In this document: positions 22,028 through 30,496 of the stretch, in pieces
How the letters are laid out: the number at the start of each line of letters is the position of its first letter
How positions within the stretch are numbered: the first letter of the stretch is position 1
Assembly: GCA_011799875.1 (NCBI GenBank)
Contig: CM022300.1
Location: forward strand, 113,721,201 to 113,785,200
Reading direction: 5' to 3'
Source of the DNA: Thinopyrum elongatum
Lineage: Eukaryota > Streptophyta > Magnoliopsida > Poales > Poaceae
Length of the DNA stretch: 64,000 nt
Notes under the pieces: generated by a model
What the model was told of the DNA's origin: nothing
Databases searched by the model: none
The model's input: the letters and a program-made list of their open reading frames with translations, nothing else
Made by a program: the position numbers and the translations under genes

Positions 22028-23550
22028 TGATGCTTGTAATCTGCGTTGGTAATTCCCCTAAGAGGAGGGGATGATGCCGCACAGCAGAGGTAAGTATTTC
22101 CCTCGGTTATGAAACCAAGGTTATCAATCCAGTAGGAGAACCAAGCAACACTATGTAAACAACCCTGCACACAAACAACAAATACTTGCAACCCAACGCG
22201 TGAAGGTGTTGTCAATCCCTCAACGGTATTGAGATAGATTAAATTGTATGAGATTTGATAAGTAGATCTAAATAAAACACAAAAGAAAATAAAAAAAGAA
22301 AATTGCAGCAAGGTATTTTTGGTTTTAATATGATAGGAAATAGACCTCGGGGCCAAAGTTTTCACTAGAGGCTTCTCTCGAGAAAATAGCATACGGTGGG
22401 TAAACAAATTACTATTGGGCAATTGATAGAAAAGCAGATAATTATGATGATATCCAAGGAAATGATCATGTATATAGGCATCACCTCCAAGATTAGTAGA
22501 CTGAAACGATTCTGCATCTACTACTATTACTCTACACATCGACCGCTATCCAGCATGCATCTAGTGTATTAAGTTCATGGAAAAATGGAGTAATGCATTA
22601 GGAAAGATGACATGATGTAGACAAGATAAGCTCACGTATGAATAAACCCCATCTTGTTACCCTTAATAGCAATGATACATGTGTGTCATGTCTCTTTATG
22701 TCATTGAGATTGAGCACCGCAAGATCGAGCCCATCACAAAGCACCTCTTCCCATGGCAAGATAAATCAATCTAGTTGACCAAACCAAACCAATAAATCAG
22801 AGAAGAAATGCGAGGCTATAACGATCATGCATAAAAGAGTTCAAAGAAGACTCAAATAATAGTCATGGATAGATCCGATCATAAACTCACAATTCATCGG
22901 ATCCCAACAAACACACCGCAAAAAAGAGTTACATCAAATAGATCTCCAAGAACATCAAGGAGAACATTGTATTGAAGATCAAAAAGAGAGAAGAAGCCAT
23001 CTAGCTACTAACTACGGACCCGTAGGTCTGTGGTAAACTACTCACGCATCATCGAAGGGGCAGCAAGGATGACGAAGAACCCTTCCGTGATCATTGCCCC
23101 CTCCGGCAGAGTGCCTGAAAAGGCCTCTAGATTGGATCTCGTGGTTCTGGAACTTGCGGCGGCGGAAAAAGTGTTTTGTCGACTCCCCTAGGGGTTTTTG
23201 GGATTTTAGAGTATTTATAGAGGCAGAGGTAGGTCAAGGGGGTGCCTGTGGGCCCCACTACCCATTAGGGCGCGCCAGAGGCCTCCTCTCGTGTACTCCA
23301 AAAGCTTCCAGGGTCTCTTATCGCCAGAAAAAATCTCCAATAAGTTTCGTGGCAATTGGACTTTGCTTGGTATTGATATTATGCGAAGTAAAAAACAAGC
23401 AAAAAACAACTACTGGCACTGGGCACTAGGTTAATAGGTTAGTCCCAAAAAATGATATAAAGTTGCTAGTAAATGTATATAAAACATCCAAGATTGATAA
23501 TATAACAACATGGAACAATAAAAAATTATAGATATGTTGGAGATGTATCA
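22028..23550 (-). mobile_element. Athila-type 5' LTR of a second subfamily (LTR-3)
   Basis: It starts (minus) TGATACATCTCCAACATATC at 23550 and is about 1.52 kb. Over R and U3 it resembles the LTRs at 42152 and 46007 ('ctggaacttgcggcggc', 'gactcccctaggg') and not LTR-1 or LTR-2, although all share the same ends. The right flank is ctcca (23551-23555). Confidence 0.78.
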
Positions 23551-24213
23551 CTCCACAGGCGGAGACGGGTACGGTGGCTGCGGGTCCGGACACTCGGAAT
23601 GAATGACCGCAAGGGTGCTATGCTGATCATGGAGTCCGAGAAGACCATCGTCGGAAGGCCGCCAGCTCAGCCTTTTAGCCTATATTTTATTATAATTGTA
23701 TGCAAATGTCGCATATCGACATTTTAAATAACTAAGCATATGTAGGTCGTGTGTGTTTTGGGCGTTGCCACATGTGGCATTTTAAATTATCCTGAATATG
23801 TATGATAATTATTAACCATTGCCATTGTAAATTCGTGTGATGAACGGACGCGAGCAGAGCACGCCACGACCGCCTCAACAACGAGCAGAGCGCACGGCGG
23901 CCGCCTCAACGGCGAGCAACCACACCTGCATATTGCAATTCTGCTCAACCTTTAGGCACCCCGTGGAAGGCACGACGACCCATCCATCGGACACAATGGT
24001 GATATCTGGACCGTGTGTGATAGTGGGAAGACACGTACACATCCGAGAACGGGGGCCCACATACGCCATCCGGGAACCGTTTCGGGCTTCGAGCCCTGAA
24101 CCATCAATAAATTTTGAGCTTGTTTCTCGTCACATTCCAGATTACCACGCAATAAGTAATTGCAAATTTGTTCACATCGATCAAACCCAAATGTGTTCCC
24201 ACTTAGCACTGGG
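23551..24213 (+). mobile_element. CACTA-like DNA upstream of the coiled-coil ORF
   Basis: Bases 23700-23830 repeat the 3' flank of the ORF described below: 'ggcgttgccacatgtggcat', 'tttaaattatcc', 'gaatatgta'. They look like the 3' UTR of a lost upstream copy. Bases 23846-23930 carry the 'gcgagcagagcacgcc' and 'cctcaacggcgagcaac' modules also seen in CACTA-1 (4555-4640), which links this block to that element. The rest up to the TATA box has no recognised feature and is probably promoter DNA. Confidence 0.5.
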
Positions 24214-24222
24214 CTATAAAAA
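24214..24222 (+). promoter_or_regulatory. TATA box of the coiled-coil ORF
   Basis: The motif ctataaaaa is 87 bases upstream of the ATG at 24301. With transcription starting about 30 bases downstream, the leader would be some 55 bases with no earlier ATG. This is a compact, plausible plant core promoter. Confidence 0.6.
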
Positions 24223-24300
24223 CTTCCCACTCGAAAAGTACTTCACAATTCCTCTCCTCAGCACCCAAAAAACAGTTCTTTCCTGTCAAGTCGTTCCGCC

Positions 24301-24903
24301 ATGACTGGTAGGAGGAGTTTCGGGTCGACATATAACCAGGGAGCAAAGACCAAGGCCGCGGAAGCACTAGAGAGGTCCCGCCATTATGCGGCAGCCGCAG
24401 CAGCGATGTCCTGGCGCGCCGCGGAGCCCTCGAACGAGCTCTCACCGGCAGGCGAGGGCTCTCACAAGCGCACTCACCGCGTTGGCGATCGCGACGACCT
24501 GGCGGTGCTAAAGTCCTTGTCCAGCGACGATGACAGTCTCGCTCGACTAATTAAACAGCAGGAGCTGGTCGACGGCTTGGTGAAGCTGCTCAAGATTAGC
24601 GATGCCTCGATTGAGAAGGTGACCAGCCTCGTCGTGCAACTCATGGGTGATAATGCAAAGCTCCTCAAGGTGCTCGCCAAGAAAGAGGAGGAGGCCGCCC
24701 GCTGGAAGAAGCTGCATGAGCAGAGCAGTGCCTCGAGGATGACGCTGAAAGCGGTCGTCGAGGAACTTATGGGTGACTTGAGGAAGCTCCGCATCGAGCG
24801 CGAGGCGGAGGTGGAGGAATCCGTGGCTGCTGTCAAGCTAAGTCATGAGGATTTGAAGAAGGAGCTAAAGGAACTCATCGCCCGGCGATCCATCAAGGAT
24901 TAG
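24301..24903 (+). CDS. Intact 200-residue coiled-coil protein, unknown family
   Basis: An uninterrupted ORF of 200 codons starts at an ATG in good context (ccgccATGact), chosen because it is the first after the TATA box. Residues 1-60 are basic and alanine-rich (RSFGSTYNQGAKTKAAEALE; RHYAAAAAAMSWRAAE), then a short acidic linker (SSDDD). Residues 75-195 have the hydrophobic spacing and charge of a helical coiled coil: LVDGLVKLLKISDASIEK, LMGDNAKLLKVLAKKEEEAA, LRKLRIEREAEVEESV, LKKELKELIARR. The repeat 'ELMGD/QLMGD' occurs twice about 45 residues apart, which suggests an internal duplication. There is no signal peptide or membrane span. Codon use is GC3-rich like grass genes and unlike the AT-rich elements around it. 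It may be a CACTA-encoded or captured gene. I do not recognise the family and assign no function; expression is unproven. Confidence 0.65.
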   Translation: MTGRRSFGSTYNQGAKTKAAEALERSRHYAAAAAAMSWRAAEPSNELSPAGEGSHKRTHRVGDRDDLAVLKSLSSDDDSLARLIKQQELVDGLVKLLKISDASIEKVTSLVVQLMGDNAKLLKVLAKKEEEAARWKKLHEQSSASRMTLKAVVEELMGDLRKLRIEREAEVEESVAAVKLSHEDLKKELKELIARRSIKD

Positions 24904-25140
24904 ATACAGTAGCGACCCAGATCGTTGTCTGCGATTTCCTTGTTCTCTTGCACCTGTGTCTTTCGGGCGTTGTCGCATGTGGCATTTTAAATTATCCGGA
25001 ATATGTAAGACAATTATTATCTGCGACATTGTAAATTTGTCATCGTATTATCCGTTGCCATTTTATTTTGTCGTCGTATTATCCGTTGCCGCATGTGGCA
25101 TTTTAAATTATCCGAATACGCGTTGAAAACAAGCTAAATT
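24904..25140 (+). repeat. 3' flank with repeated 'gcatgtggcattttaaatta' module
   Basis: The module appears at about 24975 and 25091 after the ORF, and at 23770 before it. Around it, 'cgtattatccgttgcc' is also repeated (25035-25090). The copies after the ORF look like a duplicated 3' UTR or polyadenylation region. The copy before it implies that another gene unit once preceded this one. Confidence 0.65.
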
Positions 25141-25331
25141 CACGTTCTCAGCGAGGCACGAACAAAGCAAATGCTAACATTGAGTGGGACCATGGGATCA
25201 CAAGCACACACCCTCTGTCCAGGGGCTTTAATTAACCGTGTGTTAAATAGCGGCTCGGCCGCCATTAATGGAGAAGTTTTGAGCGAGGCGGGCGGCTGGT
25301 GGATGGAGGTCAAAGAGCTCGCTTTCTGGTG

Positions 25332-25475
25332 AGCATGCACGGCGGACAGGTCGCACGCGTCCCGTCGAGCCTGCGCGGTGGACAGGTCGCACGCGTCTCA
25401 TCGAGCCTGCCCAGCAGACTGCTCACACGCGTCCCGTTGAGCCTGCACGGCGGACTTCTTGTGCTCGTCCCGTCT
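25332..25475 (+). repeat. Four tandem 36-bp units (minisatellite)
   Basis: Four in-phase 36-bp units based on 'ctgcacggcggacaggtcg' / 'cacgcgtcccgtcgagc' run from 25332 to 25475. They become less regular to the right (units three and four are diverged). They keep one reading frame open (SMHGGQVARVPS, SLRGGQVARVSS, SLPSRLLTRVPL, SLHGGLLVLVPS) within a 91-codon frame (25299-25574). The frame lacks other coding support, so I call this a repeat, not a gene. Confidence 0.65.
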
Positions 25476-25730
25476 AATCAAACAGATGCACGCATGTCAA
25501 TGACCATGGTTAAATTTTGGCATGAAATACAAAGAGTACCAATGAACCAGGAGCGAGGTAGTACTCTCCAATAAAAAAAGGGACACGTGGCCGCACTTAA
25601 ATGGTTACAAGAACACACACGGTTCAAATAATACAACCATTTGCGATAGTAACATGTCAGTTATTTGTTCCAAAAGGACTACGTTGGCTATTAATATGTG
25701 CGCCTTGTCTCAAATTGGACGATTTTTTTA
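25476..25730 (+). mobile_element. CACTA-like subterminal DNA, non-coding
   Basis: Bases 25600-25660 ('aacacacacggttc', 'caaccatttgcgat') resemble the A-rich spacer plus 'tttgcgat' part of the CACTA-1 subterminal repeats, which suggests that this is close to the other end of the same element. No TAGTG terminus is present. The stretch is cut at 25730 by a Copia LTR. The similarity is short. Confidence 0.35.
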
Positions 25731-27033
25731 TGTGGAACGAAGCATGAAAATCAAAAAAATTCCTACAAACACCCAAGATCTAATCTAGGAGATGTATAGC
25801 AACGAGAGGGGAGTGGTGTCTACATACCCTTGTAGACCAAAAGCGTTAACGATCTAGAGATCGTGGTTGGCGTAGTCGTACTCGCGTCGCGATCCAATCC
25901 GATCCAAGTACCGCACGTGCGGCACCTCCGAGTTTAGCACATGTACGGCTCGGCGGCGTCCTCTCCTTCTTGATCCAGTAAGTGAGGGAGAGGAGGTAGA
26001 TGAGATCTGAAACAACATGATGACATGGCGGCGGTGGTGGCAGAGGAACTCCGGCAGGGCTTCGCCAAGCGCTGACGGAACATGGAGGAGGAGTAACGGG
26101 AGGGAGACGGGGCAAGCACAGAAGGCTTGGCTGCCCCCTGTGCCTCCCCACTATATATAGGGGTGAGGGAGGTGCGTGGCAGCCCTAGCCCCTCTCCCAA
26201 GGCAGGGGGTGGCAGCCAAGGGGGGAGGAGTGCCCTCCAAGCCAAGTGGAGGCCCTCCCCCTTAGGGTTTACCCTCCCCCATGCACATGGGCCTTGTAGG
26301 GGCTGGTGCCCCTAGCCCATTAAGGCCAAGGTGCACCCCTACAGCCCATGCTACTGTATGGGACATGGTGGAACCCTCCGAGGACTTCCGGACCCCTCCG
26401 GAACCCTCTAGAACCTTGCAATGGCTTCCCGGTACAATACTAAAAAAACCAGACTTTTTCCCGGGACCCCGACAACAACTTTCCATATATAAATCTTTAC
26501 CTCCGGAGCTCCTCATGACGTCCCGGATCCCATCTGGGACTCCAAACAACCTTCGGATTTTCCACTATTAATATCTCAATACTACCTAGCGCTACCGAAC
26601 ATTAAGCGTGCGACCCTACGGATTCGGGAACATGCAGACATAACAGAGACTCCTCTCCGATCAATAATCAATAGCGGGACCTGGATGCCCATACTGATTC
26701 CTACATATTCAACGAAAACTTTATCGGTTGAACCACGATGTCAAGGATTCAGTCAATCCCGTATGCAATTCCTTTTGTCCGGTGATAAGTTACTTGTCCG
26801 ATATTTGATCGTCGGTATCTCCATACCTAGTTCAATCTCGTTACCGACAAGTCTCTTTACTCGTTCCGTAATACAAGATCCCGTGACTAAACTCATTAGT
26901 CACATGAAACTTCTTATGATGTTGTATTACCGAGAGGGCCCAAAGATATCTCTCCGTCACATGGAGCGACAAATCCCAGTCTCGATCCATGCAACCCAAC
27001 AGACACCTTCGGAGATACCTGAAGAGCACCTTT
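25731..27033 (-). mobile_element. Copia LTR, Angela/WIS/BARE-like, truncated
   Basis: The plus strand starts TGTGGAACGAAGCATGAAAA and continues with the 'gatgtatagcaacgagagg' and 'gatccaagtaccgcac' blocks typical of the U5 side of Angela/BARE-like LTRs in reverse. Further on, 'atctctccgtcacatgga' and 'cccagtctcgatccatgc' (minus strand, about 26950-26990) are signature U3 blocks. A TATA-like ctatatatag lies at 26151-26160. The U3 end beyond 27033 is missing, because the sequence changes abruptly into Gypsy DNA. There is no internal domain. Solo or truncated; no target duplication was identified. Confidence 0.7.
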
Positions 27034-27417
27034 TGTCAGACTCGTGGGAATGGGGGTACCCAGGCCCGTCTGCCTGCGTCCCAGCATGCGACGCATATCC
27101 CGGGCCCTGCGCACGGACCACTACTGCACTTCACGAGAAGACCCTCGCGAGGCCCCCGCCTCACGAGGCCTGCATCAGCAAGCACCACCAAGATCCTCGC
27201 GAGGCGGCTTCCTGAGGCTACCTCCCGAGGCCCCTCATGGAGGCATACAAGTCAAGGGCAGTTCGACAGAGTCACGCGGCCCTGCGCCTTCACGTGGGTC
27301 ATGCGCGTGGCGACGAGCGAAACCAGAGGAGCGCCAACAGGCACGGATGAGGAGGATTTCCTCTTTCGTGCTAAGGGAGCAAGGCCATCTGTCGGTTCCT
27401 GAGACAATCCCCAAAGG
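27034..27417 (+). mobile_element. Gypsy LTR/leader fragment upstream of the gag remnant
   Basis: It begins TGTCAGACTCGTGGG exactly where the Copia LTR breaks off, so 27034 may be a true LTR start and the insertion point. The content is GC-rich with repeated 'ctcgcgagg' and 'cccgaggc' blocks. The 3' boundary and primer site were not recognised. I place the start of the coding part at about 27418. Confidence 0.4.
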
Positions 27418-29091
27418 TTGACGTTTTGGTGCATGAAGACCAGGACGATGGGTCACCGCGGGCCGTCGAACGCACAGGCCGCGCTGCTTATGGTGCGTGA
27501 GCTTCTCCGCTACCGCCTGACCGACGCCGGCTACGACGCCTGGCTGGGCCGCATCACTGAGCTCGTCAATGCCACCGGAGAGGCCCCGGCGCCCTCTCAC
27601 TCGCTCCGTCCTCCATTGTCTCATGCTGGGGACGTGGCGCATGGCGCACCTCCTCCTCCTCCCCTGCACAGTGACCTCGCCGGGCCTCGGTGCGACGTGC
27701 GCCCGTGCGACCCACCTCACGGAGTGCCCGCACCGGCCGGGGATGAGGCCAGCTACCAGATTGTCCACCGTGCGCTGCCCGACGCGCGCGTGCTCCTCGA
27801 GCAACAGCGCCAGCGCCAAGACCGCATGGTCGAAGAAGTTGCGGCGGCCGGGTGCTAGAACCGGGCCGCCCTCGCGCGCAGCTACCCCTCAAGCAGTGTG
27901 GGTGCCGGGACTTCACTCGCGAGTTGCGCCTGGTTGTTTGGCCCGTCAAGTTCAAGCCAGAGCTATCCACGCGCTTTGACAGCATCCCCGACCCCACGGA
28001 GTTCCTCCAGCTCTGCGCGATGAGCAGCGAGGCGGCGAATGGTGATGACAAGGTCATGGCGAACTGGTTACCCATGGCCCTCAAGGACGGCACACACTCC
28101 TGGCTCATGAACCTGCCCGAGGAGTCGATATCTTCGTGGAGCAAGATCTGCGAGCAGTTCATCGCCAACTTCAAGGGCACCCACGATCGCGCCCTCACCG
28201 TCAATGACCTATGACGCGTGAAGCAGTGCCCGGGTGAGACCCTCTGCAAGTACATTCAGCGCTTCAGCCAAGTGCGTCACAAGATCACGCGCGCCTCTAA
28301 TGAGGCCATCATCTTGGCGTTCTTCAATGGCATCACGGACATCAGGATGCATGAGAAGCTCGCCATCAACGACGATTTGAGCTCGGCACTAGAACTGTTC
28401 AATATCGCTGACATGTGTGCCAAGGCCGAGGAAGGCCGCCTCTACATCCACAACAACCCGGACACGGCGCCCGATGACAGCAAAGCCAAGGGTAAGGTGG
28501 TCAAGCGCAAAGGTCCTACCGTGCTAGCGGCGGAGCCTGAGCAGAAGCGTGGCCGCGACCGCGACGAGCCCGAGAAGGACCATCGCCCGTTCTGCGTCAA
28601 CCACAACATGCGCATCCACAACACCGAAGACTACCAAGAGCTCAAGTCACTCCGCGATGAGCGCTTTGGCCGTCGACTGGACCGCAATGACCGCGGCGCC
28701 GACGACCACTGGGACAACCGCAACGGCAACCCCCGCTAGGGCTGGCGTGACCAGCCTTGCGAGGGCGGCTGGCGCGACCAGCCTCGTGAGGGTGCCTGGC
28801 GTGACCAGCCTCGTGAGGCCCACCCTCAGGGCAACACTGCCCTTCCACCTCTACCAGCGCCGCCCAGAAGGAACGACACCAACCAGCAGGACAAGGGGGC
28901 TGGGGTCTACCAGGAGCCTCGCGCGATAGCCCGCATCCTCGACGGAGCTCACGCCCCCGCATCCAACCGCCTCTTCAAGCAGTTCTCTCACGAGGTGAAT
29001 GCCGCCCTCCCGAGGCTTGAGGCCGCGCGTCCCCTCAAGTGGCTGCAGTACTCCATCACCTTCAACTCCAAGGACCACCTCAGGTGCTCGG
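27418..29091 (+). pseudogene. Gypsy gag remnant (Tat/RIRE2-like), first part
   Basis: Three consecutive frames (27418-27858, 27852-28214, 28218-28739) and a fourth part to 29091 form a broken gag. The core has SWLMNLPEESISSWSKICEQF, then LCKYIQRFSQVRHKITRASN and ALELFNIADMCAKAEEGR: the order and wording of the retrotransposon gag domain in Tat-type Gypsy elements. A glutamine/arginine-rich stretch and a degenerate C/H region (FCVNHNMRIHNTEDYQELK) follow. The protein continues towards the protease (NRLFKQFSHEVNAALPRLEA) until interrupted at 29091 by the Maximus-type element. At least two in-frame stops and one frameshift are present. High GC, unlike the Athila-type elements. Confidence 0.75.
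29087..29091 (+). repeat. Target-site duplication CTCGG (left copy)
   Basis: CTCGG lies immediately before the 5' LTR at 29092 and again immediately after the 3' LTR (41527-41531). Five bases is the usual Copia integration footprint, so both element ends are original. Confidence 0.95.
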
Positions 29092-30430
29092 TGTAAGTGC
29101 ATCTAGTGCCACCCCTAGTTGGTTTTGGAGTATTGACGACAAACGTGGTTGAGGGACTAATGTGTCTGTGAGAATTGCAGGATAACACAGGTAGAAGTCC
29201 CTCATTGATTCGGTTTACCTACCAGAGATGACCCCTAAAAATGTATGAAGACATTGAAGACAATGGTGGTTCGTGAATACATTCACGTCGAAGATAATGA
29301 CGTGTGAAGATATTCACTTGAAGACAATGGAGTGCGAAGACATAGTTTCTTTCGTAGTTTCATTTTCTTCTTTCTTGAGTCATAGGAACCACTGAACTGT
29401 TAAGTGGGGTCCAAGTGAACAAAGTCAGAAGACTGACGTGATGCTCAACCCAAATCCTATGTCTTCGAGTGAAGACAATGAGAGTAAATCTTATCCAAAG
29501 TTGGATAAGTCAGCTTTGCTTGTAGCCCAAGTCAAGCTGCCACGTGTGTTTGAAATCCGACCATTGGACACGTGTAGGTTCCTTAGTGACCTAGGGTCAT
29601 TTCGGACATATCATGTTGGGTTGCCTCCTGGCTATAAATAGCCCACCCCCTACACCATAAATTCGTGGCTGCTCAGAGTTAGTGCACAGCTTTTGTCGTT
29701 TGAGAGCAACCCACCTCCGAAGCCTTTGAGAGAGAGATCCTTGCGAGGACAAAGCCCAAAACACCCAGAGCCAAAGAGTGTTAGGCATCACTGAAGTCTT
29801 TCTGTCCGCGTGATCTGAAGACTTATTACACTTGAGGACTGTGTATCCTCTATCCTGTTAGGCGTCACGTTCTGAGGATCCAACAGTCATTGTGGATCGC
29901 TGGTGAATGGAGTCTGTGAAGGTTTGGAAGTCTACCTTGAAGACTTACCTGAGTGATTGGGCGAGGACTAAGTTTCCTTAGCTCAAGGGGAATAAGGTGA
30001 AGATGTGGTCTTCTGAGTTTAATCTCGGCCTCCCTAACTAGACGTACAGTTGTCACAGCAACTGGAACTGGTCTACTAAATCCATGTCTTCACCAAGCAA
30101 CTGATTCTATCCCCTACCTCCTTTACATTTCAGTTTGTCTTCGTGAAGTCATTGCATGCTTGCCTGATCTGTTTGACTTCATTGTGCGAAGACTTTCACC
30201 TGTTTGGCTTCATACTGTCTTCCATTCTGATCTGCTCTACCTAGCTGCTACTAGTCTTCGTGCTTTCTTTGTACTGTTTACTTGACTATGGCTTGGCTAG
30301 CGTAGCTTATCTTCCGCTGCATATCGTATAGGTGTTGTTTGGTTGTCTGTCTTCGAAGATCTTGCATCTTTAGAAGACTTTCATAAAAATCGCCTATTCA
30401 CCCCCCTCTAGTCGATAACTAGCGCTTTCA
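29092..30430 (+). mobile_element. 5' LTR of the Maximus-type element (1339 bp)
   Basis: It starts TGTAAGTGCATCTAG and ends AGCGCTTTCA. TATA box ctataaata at 29632-29640, with transcription expected about 30 bases downstream. Many 'gaagac' repeats lie in U3. The short GA tract is at 29729-29737; the 3' LTR has a longer tract at the same place. Confidence 0.92.
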
Positions 30431-30432
30431 AT

Positions 30433-30444
30433 TGGTATCAGAGC
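30433..30444 (+). promoter_or_regulatory. Primer-binding site TGGTATCAGAGC
   Basis: TGGTATCAGAGC two bases after the LTR matches the 3' end of plant initiator methionine tRNA and is the standard Copia primer site. It is intact. Confidence 0.93.
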
Positions 30445-30496
30445 AAGGTGCTCCCTTGTTCTGTGTGATTCGGTTTAACCACCTGGAGTTTTAGCT

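Larger units (their letters stand above)
7480..23550 (-). mobile_element. Composite Athila-type Gypsy array: LTR-internal-LTR-internal-LTR
   Basis: Three same-orientation LTRs (7480-9068, 17300-18881, 22028-23550) alternate with two internal regions. At 9069 and 18882 the DNA next to the LTR is the polypurine side of an internal region, and at 17270-17287 and 21999-22016 it is the primer-binding side. The middle LTR therefore serves as the 5' LTR of one unit and the 3' LTR of the next. The first two LTRs are close relatives; the third is a different subfamily. The outer flanks (CGATC before, CTCCA after) do not match as a target duplication. This fits recombination between two separate elements rather than one insertion. 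Confidence 0.75.

Noticed and set aside
21663..22539. Two minus-strand frames (139 and 191 codons) across the LTR-3/internal border
   Set aside because: They run through the primer site and U5/R sequence; only the part below about 21850 belongs to the accessory ORF, in a shifted frame.
23837..24304. 155-codon plus-strand frame overlapping the TATA box of the coiled-coil gene
   Set aside because: It runs through repeated GC-rich modules and the promoter, ends at the true start codon region and has no domain.
26841..27114. Short minus-strand frames in the Copia LTR
   Set aside because: LTR sequence with recognised U3 blocks; no Copia protein motif.
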